NCBI GenBank assembly: GCA_963785115.1
Contig: CAWATY010000031.1
Span: forward strand, 310,001 to 374,000
DNA: 64,000 nucleotides
From: JACCWP01 sp963785115
GTDB taxonomy: Bacteria; Actinomycetota; Actinomycetes; Propionibacteriales; Nocardioidaceae
Direction: 5' to 3'
Below the pieces are notes generated by a model, which was not told where the DNA came from, searched no databases, and was given only the letters and a program-made list of their open reading frames with translations. Both the position numbers and the translations under genes were made by a program. This document shows positions 28,870 to 37,060 of this stretch, piece after piece; within the stretch, counting starts at the first letter, position 1, and each line of letters opens with the position of its first letter.

Positions 28870-31055
28870 CCACCACGACCGCCAAGCCCGTGGACACCGG
28901 CGCACTGGAGCAGCTGGTCGCCGGCGGCCATCACGACCCGCACGCCCTCCTCGGCGCCCACCCGCACGGCGGGGCCGTCACGGTGCGCACGCTCCGGCCG
29001 CTGGCCCGCAGCGTGCAGGTGGAGCACGCGGGTGGTGTCCTCGCGCTCGAGCACGAGCACGAGGGCGTCTGGGTCGGCGTCCTCGACCAGCCCGACGTCG
29101 ACGACTATCGGCTCGTCGTGCGCTACGACGACGACGTGCCGCACCTGGTCGACGACCCGTACCGGTACCTGCCCTCGCTCGGCGAGATGGATCTGCACCT
29201 GATCAGCGAGGGCCGCCACGAGCAGCTGTGGTCGGTGCTCGGCGCGCACGTGCGGCACTACGACAGCGTCGCCGGGCAGGTGCAGGGCACGTCGTTCGCC
29301 GTGTGGGCGCCGAGCGCGCAGGGCGTACGGGTGACCGGGGACTTCAACGGCTGGGACGGACGGGCACATCCGATGCGAGCCATGGGCTCGTCCGGCGTGT
29401 GGGAGCTGTTCGTTCCCGACGTGGGCACCGGCGCCATGTACAAGTACGCGATCCTGGGCGCCGACGGGCAGTGGCACGAGAAGGCCGACCCGATGGCGGC
29501 GCACACCCAGGTGCCACCGCAGAGCGCGTCGGTGGTGTTCGAGTCCAGCTACACCTGGGGCGACGCCGAGTGGATCGAGGCACGCGCCCGGCGCACGCCG
29601 CACGACTCCCCGATGAGCACCTACGAGGTGCACCTGGGCTCGTGGCGCAAGGACCGCAGCTATGCCCAGCTCGCCGACGAGCTCGTCGACTACGTGACCG
29701 ACGCCGGGTTCACCCACGTCGAGCTGCTCCCCGTGATGGAGCACCCGTTCGGCGGCTCGTGGGGCTACCACGTCACCGGCTTCTACGCGCCGACGTCGCG
29801 CTTCGGCAACCCCGACGACTTCCGGCTGCTCGTCGACCGGCTGCACCAGGCCGGCATCGGGGTGATCCTGGACTGGGTCCCCGGTCACTTCGCGACCGAC
29901 CCGTGGGCGCTGGCCCGCTTCGACGGCGGACCGCTGTACGAGCACGCCGACCCGCACAAGGGATGGCACCCGGAGTGGGGCTCCTACATCTTCGACTTCG
30001 GCCGCCGGGAGGTCCGCAACTTCCTGGTCGCCAACGCGGTCTACTGGTTGGAGGAGTTCCACGCCGACGCGCTGCGGGTCGACGGCGTCGCCTCGATGCT
30101 CTACCTGGACTACTCGCGCAAGGAGGGCGAGTGGGTCCCCAACCAGTTCGGCGGCCGCGAGAACCTCGAGGCGGTCTCGTTCCTGCAAGAGGTCAACGCC
30201 ACCTGCTACAAGCGGGTGCCGGGCTCCACCATCATCGCCGAGGAGTCGACCTCGTGGCCGGGCGTGACCCGCCCGACGCACCTGGGCGGCCTGGGCTTCG
30301 GCTTCAAGTGGAACATGGGTTGGATGCACGACTCGCTGGGCTACCTGGCCCAGCAACCGGTCTACCGCCAGTACCACCACCACCAGATGACGTTCGCGAT
30401 GATGTACGCGTACTCGGAGAACTTCGTGCTCCCGATCTCGCACGACGAGGTGGTGCACGGCAAGGGGTCGCTGGTGCGCAAGATGCCGGGCGACCGGTGG
30501 CAGCAGCTGGCCAACGTGCGGGCCTACCTCGCGTACATGTGGGCGCACCCGGGCAAGCAGCTGCTGTTCATGGGTAGTGAGTTCGCCCAGGACAACGAAT
30601 GGTCGGAGGAGCGCGAGCTCGACTGGTGGTTGCTCGACGACCCGTCGCACGCGGGTGTGCGGGCGCTGGTCCGCGACCTCAACGCGGCCTACCGGTCCAC
30701 CCCGGCGCTCTTCGCGGCTGACACCGACCCGTCGGGCTTCTCCTGGATCGACGCCAACGACTCGGGCAACAACGTGTTCAGCTTCGTCCGGGAGAGCGGG
30801 GGGGTTGGCGACCCACCGCTGGTGTGCGTCGCCAACTTCGCGGCGATCCCGCACGAGGGCTACCGGTTGGGGCTGCCGCTGTCCGGCCGGTGGACCGAGG
30901 TGGTGAACACCGACTCCGAGGACTACCAGGGCTCCGGTGTCGGCAACCTCGGCGAGGTGCAGGCTGTCGACGACGAGTGGCACGGCCGGCCCGCCTCGAC
31001 GACGCTGCGGCTGCCGCCGCTGGGCACCGTGTGGCTGCGGCACCGCGGTGCCTGA
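28866..31055 (+). CDS. glgB: 1,4-alpha-glucan branching enzyme
   Basis: Creates alpha-1,6 branches in the glucan made by GlgE. 729 aa, with the N1 plus CBM48 N-terminal domains (DPHALLGAHPHGGAVTVRTL; FAVWAPSAQGVRVTGDFNGW) typical of the long actinobacterial form. Catalytic residues: nucleophile D406 in ALRVDGVASMLYLD, acid/base E459 in TIIAEEST, and PISHDEVVHGKGSL for the HD pair. The C-terminal all-beta domain ends with LPPLGTVWLRHRG. The GTG start overlaps the maltokinase stop. It closes the glgE-treS-mak-glgB operon; the next gene follows after 37 bases but is functionally different. Confidence 0.96.
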   Translation: MTTTTAKPVDTGALEQLVAGGHHDPHALLGAHPHGGAVTVRTLRPLARSVQVEHAGGVLALEHEHEGVWVGVLDQPDVDDYRLVVRYDDDVPHLVDDPYRYLPSLGEMDLHLISEGRHEQLWSVLGAHVRHYDSVAGQVQGTSFAVWAPSAQGVRVTGDFNGWDGRAHPMRAMGSSGVWELFVPDVGTGAMYKYAILGADGQWHEKADPMAAHTQVPPQSASVVFESSYTWGDAEWIEARARRTPHDSPMSTYEVHLGSWRKDRSYAQLADELVDYVTDAGFTHVELLPVMEHPFGGSWGYHVTGFYAPTSRFGNPDDFRLLVDRLHQAGIGVILDWVPGHFATDPWALARFDGGPLYEHADPHKGWHPEWGSYIFDFGRREVRNFLVANAVYWLEEFHADALRVDGVASMLYLDYSRKEGEWVPNQFGGRENLEAVSFLQEVNATCYKRVPGSTIIAEESTSWPGVTRPTHLGGLGFGFKWNMGWMHDSLGYLAQQPVYRQYHHHQMTFAMMYAYSENFVLPISHDEVVHGKGSLVRKMPGDRWQQLANVRAYLAYMWAHPGKQLLFMGSEFAQDNEWSEERELDWWLLDDPSHAGVRALVRDLNAAYRSTPALFAADTDPSGFSWIDANDSGNNVFSFVRESGGVGDPPLVCVANFAAIPHEGYRLGLPLSGRWTEVVNTDSEDYQGSGVGNLGEVQAVDDEWHGRPASTTLRLPPLGTVWLRHRGA

Positions 31056-31092
31056 GCGCGGCCGAGAGGGTGACTGAGCCCTGAGCGACACC

Positions 31093-32112
31093 GTGCCCGA
31101 CCAGCCCACCCTCACCGACGGCGAGGTGGTGCTGCGGCCGTGGCGGGACGACGACGTCGAGTCGGCGCGGGTGCAGCACGACGAGGAGATGGCCTACTGG
31201 TTCGACTTCCCGCGCGTCGTGCCCACCGCCGAACGGATGCAGCAGGCGATCGACGACTGGCGGCGTGCGTACGCCGACGACCGCCGCACGGTGAGCTTCG
31301 CGGTCGAGCGGGACGGGCGGATCGCCGGCTCGGCGGAGGTGCGGCGCACCGACGAGGGCAACGGGTTTCTGTCGTGGGCCCTGTACCCCGACCACCGCGG
31401 ACGCGGTACGGCCGTGCGCGCGGTGCGGCTGCTGGTGGCGTACGCGTTCGAGCAGCTGGGGCTGCTGCGCGTGGAGGCCTACGTCCATCCGCAGAACACC
31501 CGATCGCTTCGGGTGGCGACCCGGGCCGGACTACGCCGCGAGGGGCTGGTGCGGGGCCGGGAGGACTTCCACGGCGAGCGCGGCGACGTCGTGCTGCTCG
31601 GCCGGCTCCGCGACGACCCCGGACCGCACACCCCCGACGGCTTCCGGGCGATGCTCAACGCCGGCCTGCCGACCAAACGGGTCATCGCCCAGGGCGTCCT
31701 CCGCGACCCGCAGGGACGTGTGCTGCTGTGCGAGCTGGTCTACAAGCCCGACTGGGACCTGCCCGGCGGCGTCGTCGAGCCGGGTGAGTCGCCCCGCGAC
31801 GGGATCGTCCGCGAGGTGCGCGAGGAGCTCGGACTCGAGGTCGAGGCGCACCGCCTGCTCGCGGTCGACTGGCTGCCGCCGTGGGCCGGGTGGGACGACG
31901 CGTGCGTGCTCGTCTTCGACCTCGGCGTACGCGAGCCGGAGTGGGTCGACGCCGCCGTGCTGGAGCCCCGCGAGATCGCGGCCGTGCACTGGTGCGACGC
32001 CGAGGCGGTGCGGTCGCGGGCACGGGCCCCGACGGCGGACCGGGTCGAGCAGGTCCTCCGGGTGCCGCCCGACTCTGCCGCACTCTTCCTGCACGGCGGC
32101 CAGCCGACCTGA
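31093..32112 (+). CDS. GNAT acetyltransferase fused to a NUDIX hydrolase
   Basis: 339-aa bifunctional-looking protein. Residues about 8-175 are a RimJ/RimL-like GNAT domain: GEVVLRPWRDDDVESAR at the start, SWALYPDHRGRGTAVRAVRLLVAYAF with the acetyl-CoA R-x-x-G-x-G/A loop, and AYVHPQNTRSLRVATRAGLRREG. Residues about 195-330 are a NUDIX domain with an intact box (G21-x5-E-x7-REVREELGL pattern in GGVVEPGESPRDGIVREVRE). The GTG start follows glgB by 37 bases. GNAT and NUDIX domains are usually separate proteins; here both keep their key residues, so the fusion probably couples acetylation with cleavage of a nucleoside-diphosphate-linked compound (inference). Not obviously linked to glucan metabolism. 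Confidence 0.85.
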   Translation: MPDQPTLTDGEVVLRPWRDDDVESARVQHDEEMAYWFDFPRVVPTAERMQQAIDDWRRAYADDRRTVSFAVERDGRIAGSAEVRRTDEGNGFLSWALYPDHRGRGTAVRAVRLLVAYAFEQLGLLRVEAYVHPQNTRSLRVATRAGLRREGLVRGREDFHGERGDVVLLGRLRDDPGPHTPDGFRAMLNAGLPTKRVIAQGVLRDPQGRVLLCELVYKPDWDLPGGVVEPGESPRDGIVREVREELGLEVEAHRLLAVDWLPPWAGWDDACVLVFDLGVREPEWVDAAVLEPREIAAVHWCDAEAVRSRARAPTADRVEQVLRVPPDSAALFLHGGQPT

Positions 32113-32451
32113 TTGTTCCGGTCGCAACGAGATGCCGCGGATTGCGCCATCACTGCTCCTGATCACGCAATCGGCGACATCTCGCGGTCGCGTTACGGGT
32201 ACCGAGCGGGGCCGGCCGATCGCGCGGGTGGACGGCGTGCGACGTCACTGTGCGCGATTACGCCAGCGCCAGGCCCAAACGTGGCTGATCAGCGAACACT
32301 CGAGCTCGGCGCCCAACAACCGCGCTCGTAGCGGCGCTTGGGTCCCGTCCCGGGGTGACCTGCGCGGCCACGAGAGCGGACCTACCGGTCGTACGCGCGT
32401 CCCAACGCTCACCTCGCCGGAAGATCGGCGGGGGGTTGGGGGCGGGCGGCG
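32113..32451. other. 339-base non-coding stretch between convergent genes
   Basis: The longest gap in the window. I see no credible coding region, tRNA or riboswitch in it. It holds a large imperfect inverted repeat near its left end (described separately) and otherwise unremarkable G/C-rich sequence with somewhat more A/T in the first 150 bases. As the flanking genes are convergent, termination is the expected role. Confidence 0.6.
32119..32191. repeat. Imperfect inverted repeat (17/19 bp) flanked by 7-bp direct repeats
   Basis: Arms at 32128-32146 (CGAGATGCCGCGGATTGCG) and 32166-32184 pair at 17 of 19 positions around a 19-base loop. CGGTCGC occurs directly on both sides (32119-32125 and 32185-32191), as a target-site duplication would. 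It begins 15 bases after the stop of the GNAT-NUDIX gene. A strong transcript hairpin (terminator) and a tiny mobile-element remnant are both possible; no U-tract follows. Confidence 0.6.
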
Positions 32452-33396
32452 TCAGGTGCCGGAGGCGGAGACCACGCCGCCGTACTGGCCGAGGGCCCGC
32501 GCCTGGCCGCCGCCGGAGGGCGGCACGTACAGCAGCACCTGGTGCCGGTAGCGCAGGACCGCCTCGGTGTAGACCCGGCCGGCGAGGAAGGCGGCCTGCT
32601 CGGAGCCCTCCTCCCAGTCGACGGCGGTACCGGGCTTGATCTGGTAGCGGTCGGCCCGCTCCATGGTGGCGAAGACCAGGGCTCCCCCGTCGGCCGTGCG
32701 GGCCGACCACTCGACGTCGGAGGCGCGCCAGTCCTGGGAGAACCGCACCCCCTCGATCTCGGCCTGTGCACCGGCCACCGTTCGCATCTGCTGCACGAAG
32801 GAGTCGACCAGCACCAGCTCGCCGTCACCCGCCGATTGGTCGTTCAGGAGGTCTGCGTAGGCGTCGGCGACGTCCTGCGGGCCGCCGACCAGGCCATCAC
32901 CGTCGTCGGGGTCGATCGGCTCCAGTGCCTCGGAGTCGTCGAGCGCCAGCTCGGGCAGCTGCGTCGACGGCAGCACCTCGGCGGTCGTGACCAGCTGCCA
33001 CGGTTGCGCCGCGCTGGCCCGGCGGTGCACCTGCACCTTCGTCAGGTCGCGCTGGCCGTCGTCGACCACGGCGATGAACCACAACGGATACGACGACAGC
33101 CGCGGTGAGACGACGGTCCGCAGCTGCAGCTGCTGGGTGACGTCCTGCGTCCCCTCCTCGAGCAGTCGCCGGGCCACGATCAACGCGCCCCGGTCGACCG
33201 CGAGCGTGTCCCCTCCCTCGACCGACGTCAGCGGCTCGGCGTCGAGCACCTGCAGCGCCTCTGCCCGCCGCTCGGCCCAGCGCTTGAGCACCTCGTCGGC
33301 CTCCGAGCGGGTGACGGCGAGCTTGACCGCGTCGTCGCCGACCGGGCGAGGGACCGCGCAGCCGCTGCTGACGGCCACCAGGGACACCGCGACCAC
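32452..33396 (-). CDS. Putative lipoprotein, N-terminus apparently frameshifted
   Basis: Secreted lipoprotein-like protein, 314 aa as read from GTG 33396. A hydrophobic core and lipobox-like VSSGC (Cys 13) are visible, but the basic N-region of a signal peptide is missing from this frame. It exists just upstream in frame (RQQRGRRGTLALVV) without a start codon. An ATG at 33478, overlapping the natural stop of the upstream gene (ATGA), would supply the start (MRRAPGRARE) if one indel near 33440-33455 is assumed. The mature part is a mixed alpha/beta domain (DEVLKRWAERRAEAL, YPLWFIAVVDDGQRDLTKVQVHRR) that I do not recognise. It is paired with a membrane protein immediately upstream. Confidence 0.66.
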   Translation of the reverse strand: MVAVSLVAVSSGCAVPRPVGDDAVKLAVTRSEADEVLKRWAERRAEALQVLDAEPLTSVEGGDTLAVDRGALIVARRLLEEGTQDVTQQLQLRTVVSPRLSSYPLWFIAVVDDGQRDLTKVQVHRRASAAQPWQLVTTAEVLPSTQLPELALDDSEALEPIDPDDGDGLVGGPQDVADAYADLLNDQSAGDGELVLVDSFVQQMRTVAGAQAEIEGVRFSQDWRASDVEWSARTADGGALVFATMERADRYQIKPGTAVDWEEGSEQAAFLAGRVYTEAVLRYRHQVLLYVPPSGGGQARALGQYGGVVSASGT

Positions 33397-33502
33397 GAGG
33401 GCGAGCGTCCCGCGGCGCCCGCGTTGCTGCCGACCGGGAGTCCGATCACTCGCGGGCGCGGCCGGGCGCTCTCCTCATCCTCGTGCGTCATCCTTGTCGG
33501 CG

Positions 33503-34267
33503 TCATCCTTCTCGTCGTCCTTGTCGTCGTCGTCCTTGTCGTCGTCGTCCTTGTCGTCGTCGTCCTTGTCGTCGTCGTCCTTGTCGTCGTCGGCGTCCTT
33601 GTCGTCGCTCGGCGTCGGGCTCATCCTGGTCGTCGAACTCGTCGTCGTACTCGTCCCAGTCGTCCCACTCGTCGGCGGCGCGACGCAGCATGATCCAGGC
33701 GAACAGCACCAGTCCGACCGCGAGGCCGACAAGCCCCAGCCCGATCCCGAAGCCACCGTCCAGCTCATAGGCACCGACCACCTCGAGGCCCTCGAGGTCG
33801 CCGCCGTCGGGCGCCGCGATCACCAGCTGCGCCGGTTCGGACGGGAGCTGGGCCGACATCGCGGCCTTCCCGCTGCCCTGGTCGCTCGCGAGCCACCAGT
33901 CGAGCGACTCGGGCTCGGCCGCGAGTGCCGGGTCACCGTCGACGTCGTCGCTGTCGACGTCCAGCGGGACGCCGATCTCGTCCACCACCCGGGCGGCCAC
34001 CCCGTCGGTGTAGTCGGAGACGTCGACGGCGTTGCCCAACCCCACGAAGACCGGTCGGTCGTCAGGAAGCGTGGCCTCCACCCGCACCGTCGGCCCGGCC
34101 AGGCTCAGCGCCCCGGGCGCCGTCACCACGACCGAGGCGTCGGTGCCGAGTGACTGCGGGTCGGACCGGGCCCGGTTGTCCGGGCCTAGGACGACCGCCA
34201 TGGCGGCGCCGGCGAGCAGGCAGAGCACGGCTGCGGCCACGAGGACCCAGCCCGCCACCCTTCGCAC
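33503..34267 (-). CDS. Membrane protein with repeat-encoded charged C-terminal tail, probable frameshift
   Basis: 254 aa as read. An N-terminal membrane anchor or signal (RVAGWVLVAAAVLCLLAGAAMAV) is followed by an extracytoplasmic domain of about 140 residues, a second membrane helix (IGLGLVGLAVGLVLFAWIML, about 174-193), then an acidic cytoplasmic tail (EWDDWDEYDDEFDDQDEPDAE). From about 33615 the frame turns into basic RRRQG repeats ending at 33503. One base shifted, the same DNA encodes DDDDK repeats that continue the acidic tail and end at 33475 in a TGA overlapping an ATG by four bases. I therefore think the acidic frame is native and an indel lies near 33605-33618. Function unknown. Confidence 0.68.
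   Translation of the reverse strand: MRRVAGWVLVAAAVLCLLAGAAMAVVLGPDNRARSDPQSLGTDASVVVTAPGALSLAGPTVRVEATLPDDRPVFVGLGNAVDVSDYTDGVAARVVDEIGVPLDVDSDDVDGDPALAAEPESLDWWLASDQGSGKAAMSAQLPSEPAQLVIAAPDGGDLEGLEVVGAYELDGGFGIGLGLVGLAVGLVLFAWIMLRRAADEWDDWDEYDDEFDDQDEPDAERRQGRRRRQGRRRQGRRRQGRRRQGRRRQGRREG
33519..33593. repeat. 15-bp tandem repeat, five copies, encoding DDDDK or RRRQG
   Basis: Four identical units CCTTGTCGTCGTCGT (33519-33578) plus a fifth with one change (33579-33593). On the minus strand the unit reads GAC GAC GAC GAC AAG in one frame and as RRRQG in the next. Both frames are open through the whole array. Units are a multiple of three, so copy number alters tail length but not frame. Confidence 0.9.
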
Positions 34268-34338
34268 GCCTCACCCCCGCCCGCGGCACCCCGCAGACGC
34301 TGTCGACACCGTGGGCCGGGACACCGCTCGAGCCCCGG

Positions 34339-35286
34339 CTAGAACAAAGCGTTAGCCAGCCTACGGCGGGCGTCGGCGACGCGGGTGTCTTCACCACCCA
34401 CGGCGTCGAACAGCCCGAGCAGGTGCCGGCGGGCGCGCTCGCGGTCGTCACCGAACACCTTCGGGACGACCGCGATGACCCGGTCGAACGCCTCGGAGAC
34501 GTGCGCCCCGAGCATGTCCACGTCGGCGGCGAGCAGCTGGGCGTCGAGGTCGGTCGGGCGTTCTTCGGCGGCGGCACGCACGGCCACGGCGTCGACTCCG
34601 TCGGTGCGCTGGAGCAGCTGCGCCTGCGCGAGCCGGGTGGCCGCCTCGGCGTCGGCGGGGCTGGCCTCGACCAGCGCGGCGTAGGCCGCCACTGCAGCGG
34701 CGTAGTCGCCGCTCTCGAGGGCGGCGTCGCCGTCGGCGAAGCGGGGGTCGACGGCAGCCTCCTCGGCCGGCTCTGCGGCCGCCGGCTCCGGGTCGGCCGC
34801 GGGGCCGCGGGGCGGGGCCGATCCGGTCACGCCGTTGGTCACCGCTGCCTGCACGACCTGGTCGAGAGCCTGCCGGGCCTGGGCCTCGTCGACACTGCCC
34901 TCGAACAGGGGCACCGGCTGTCCGCGTAGCACCGCGAGCACGTACGGCACCGCCCGCACCTGGAGCGCCTGCGCCAGCTGCGGGCTCGAGTCGATGTCCA
35001 GCCGGGCCAGGCTCAGCCGGCCGTCGTAGGAGTCGGCGACCCGGCTGATCAGGTCGACGGCGGCGCGGCTGTCGGCAGCGCGCGACGACCACAGCGCGAG
35101 GACGACGGGGTAGGTCATCGACGGCTCGACGACGTCGGCCTGGAACCCCTGCTCGGTCGTGTCGAACGAGTACGTGCCCGGACCGCTGCCGGTGGACGCC
35201 GCGCCGGACGGGGCCGGCCCCCCGGCGGGCGGACGCAACGACGACAGGTCGACGGCACCCGGACGGGAGAACTGCTCTGCGCTCAT
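34339..35286 (-). CDS. YbbN/CnoX-like thioredoxin-fold co-chaperone with TPR region
   Basis: 315-aa protein. After a Gly/Pro/Ser-rich N-terminus of about 40 residues comes a thioredoxin fold (about 45-155: YPVVLALWSSRAADSRAAVDLI, LARLDIDSSPQLAQALQVRAVPYVLAV with cis-Pro, GQPVPLFEGSVDEAQ). The redox CxxC is absent, replaced by WSSRAADS, so it is not a disulfide reductase. Residues about 180-315 are a TPR-like helical domain (FADGDAALESGDYAAAVAAYAAL). This architecture is that of YbbN/CnoX, which in other bacteria cooperates with chaperones. ATG 35286 is favoured over an ATG three codons earlier. Downstream of icmA by 51 bases on the same strand. Confidence 0.85.
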   Translation of the reverse strand: MSAEQFSRPGAVDLSSLRPPAGGPAPSGAASTGSGPGTYSFDTTEQGFQADVVEPSMTYPVVLALWSSRAADSRAAVDLISRVADSYDGRLSLARLDIDSSPQLAQALQVRAVPYVLAVLRGQPVPLFEGSVDEAQARQALDQVVQAAVTNGVTGSAPPRGPAADPEPAAAEPAEEAAVDPRFADGDAALESGDYAAAVAAYAALVEASPADAEAATRLAQAQLLQRTDGVDAVAVRAAAEERPTDLDAQLLAADVDMLGAHVSEAFDRVIAVVPKVFGDDRERARRHLLGLFDAVGGEDTRVADARRRLANALF

Positions 35287-35337
35287 GGGCCCCATCCTGT
35301 CAGCGACCCCCGGGACGTCGCCGGGGAGCCCGCAGGG

Positions 35338-37026
35338 TCAGAACCGGGCCGGCTCGCGGTACTCGCCCCACACCCCGCGCAGGGCGTCGCAGATCTCGCC
35401 GAGGGTGGCGTCGGCGCGTACGGCGTCGAGCATCGGGGGCACCAGGTTGGCCTCGGTACGGGCCGCGGCCACCATGGCGTCGAGCGCGGCCGTCACCGCC
35501 GCTGCGTCGCGACCGGCGCGGCGGCGGCCCAGCGCGGCGACCTGCTCTGTCTCGACCTCGTGGGAGACCCGCATGATCTCCAGCTCGCCGGTGACCGAGT
35601 CGGGGTGCGTGTTGACCCCGACGATCAGCTTGTCGCCCTTCTCCAGGGCGGTCTGGTAGCGGAAGGCCGACTCGGCGATCTCGGCCATGAACCAGCCGTC
35701 CTCGATGCCGCGCAGGATGCCGGACGTCATCGGACCGACCGGGTGCCTCGCCTCCCGCCCGCCGCCCATGGCCACGATCTGCTCGAACGTCGCCTCGGCC
35801 TCGGCCTCCAGCCGGTCGGTGAGCGCCTCGACGTACCACGAGCCCCCGAGCGGGTCGGCGACGTTGACGACGCCGGTCTCGTCCATCAGCACCTGCTGGG
35901 TGCGCAGCGCGATCTCGGCGGCCCGCTCGGTGGGCAGCGCCAGGGTCTCGTCCAACGCGTTGGTGTGCAGCGAGTTGGTGCCGCCGAGCACCGCCGACAG
36001 CGCCTCGACCGCCGTGCGCACGACGTTGTTGTACGGCTGCTGGGCGGTCAGCGAGACCCCGGCGGTCTGCGTGTGGAAGCGCAGCCACTGCGCCCGCTCG
36101 GTGGTGGCGCCGTAGACGTCGCGCATCCAGCGCGCCCAGATCCGCCGGGCGGCCCGGAACTTCGCGATCTCCTCGAAGAAGTCGATGTGCGCGTCGAAGA
36201 AGAAGCTCAACCCGGGCGCGAACGCGTCGACGTCGAGCCCACGCGCCAGCCCGAGCTCGACGTAGCCGAACCCGTCGGCCAGCGTGTACGCCAGCTCCTG
36301 CGCGGCCGTGGAGCCGGCCTCGCGGATGTGGTAGCCGGACACGCTGAGCGGCTTGTAGCGCGGCATCTCGGCGTCGCACCAGCTCATCAGGTCGCCGATC
36401 AGGCGCAGGTGCGGCTCGGGCGGGAACAGCCACTCCTTCTGCGCGATGTACTCCTTGAAGATGTCGGTCTGCAGCGTCCCGTCGAGCAGGGACACGTCGG
36501 CGCCCTGTCGCTCGGCCGCCACCACGTACATGCAGAACACCGGCACCGCGGGACCGGAGATCGTCATGGAGGTGGTCACGTCCTGCAGCGGGATGTCGGC
36601 GAACAGCTGCTCCATGTCCGCCACGTCGTCGACCGCCACGCCGCAGTGCCCGACCTCGCCCAGCGCCTGGGGGTCGTCGGAGTCGCGGCCCATCAGGGTC
36701 GGCATGTCGAAGGCCACCGACAGCCCGCCCCCGCCGCGGCCGAGGATCATCCGGTAGCGCTCGTTGGTCTGCTCGGCGTTGCCGAACCCCGCGAACTGAC
36801 GGATCGTCCAGGTCCGCCCGCGGTAGCCGGTGGAGTAGAGGCCGCGGGTGAACGGGAACTCCCCCGGCCAGCCGATCCGCTCGTCGACCGGCTCGCCGTC
36901 GGCGGGGCCGTACACCGGGTCGAGCGGCAGCCCGGACACCGTGCTGAAGTCGGCCTCGCGCACCCTGCCCTGGCCGAGCGCGTCGTCGTAGCGACGCTGC
37001 CAGCGTTCCCGCCCCGTCTCGGTCAT
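35338..37026 (-). CDS. icmA: Isobutyryl-CoA mutase large subunit
   Basis: B12-dependent mutase large subunit interconverting isobutyryl-CoA and n-butyryl-CoA. 562 aa: the TIM-barrel substrate domain only, with no C-terminal DxHxxG cobalamin domain, so it needs a separate small subunit (IcmB), not in this window. The sequence follows Streptomyces IcmA closely from memory (RTWTIRQFAGFGNAEQTNER, FDMPTLMGRDSDDP). Two positions that set specificity in the family are of the isobutyryl type: F78 (Tyr in methylmalonyl-CoA mutase) and Q196 in KEYIAQKEWLF (Arg in methylmalonyl-CoA mutase). Start ATG 37026. It links valine/butyrate metabolism to the ccr-meaA genes elsewhere in the window. Confidence 0.9.
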   Translation of the reverse strand: MTETGRERWQRRYDDALGQGRVREADFSTVSGLPLDPVYGPADGEPVDERIGWPGEFPFTRGLYSTGYRGRTWTIRQFAGFGNAEQTNERYRMILGRGGGGLSVAFDMPTLMGRDSDDPQALGEVGHCGVAVDDVADMEQLFADIPLQDVTTSMTISGPAVPVFCMYVVAAERQGADVSLLDGTLQTDIFKEYIAQKEWLFPPEPHLRLIGDLMSWCDAEMPRYKPLSVSGYHIREAGSTAAQELAYTLADGFGYVELGLARGLDVDAFAPGLSFFFDAHIDFFEEIAKFRAARRIWARWMRDVYGATTERAQWLRFHTQTAGVSLTAQQPYNNVVRTAVEALSAVLGGTNSLHTNALDETLALPTERAAEIALRTQQVLMDETGVVNVADPLGGSWYVEALTDRLEAEAEATFEQIVAMGGGREARHPVGPMTSGILRGIEDGWFMAEIAESAFRYQTALEKGDKLIVGVNTHPDSVTGELEIMRVSHEVETEQVAALGRRRAGRDAAAVTAALDAMVAAARTEANLVPPMLDAVRADATLGEICDALRGVWGEYREPARF

Positions 37027-37060
37027 GCCCTGAGGATACGAGGATGCGCGGGTGCGGCGC

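Noticed and set aside
32113..32331. 72-codon open frame after the GNAT-NUDIX gene
   Set aside because: It runs through the inverted repeat, has no ribosome site and no recognisable composition; treated as non-coding.
33503..33620. RRRQG repeat as a genuine RNA-binding tail
   Set aside because: The adjacent frame continues the preceding acidic tail and ends in an ATGA overlap with the next gene, so the basic repeat is more likely a frameshift product.
35338..37026. Methylmalonyl-CoA mutase
   Set aside because: The specificity residues Phe and Gln and the absence of a cobalamin domain point to isobutyryl-CoA mutase.
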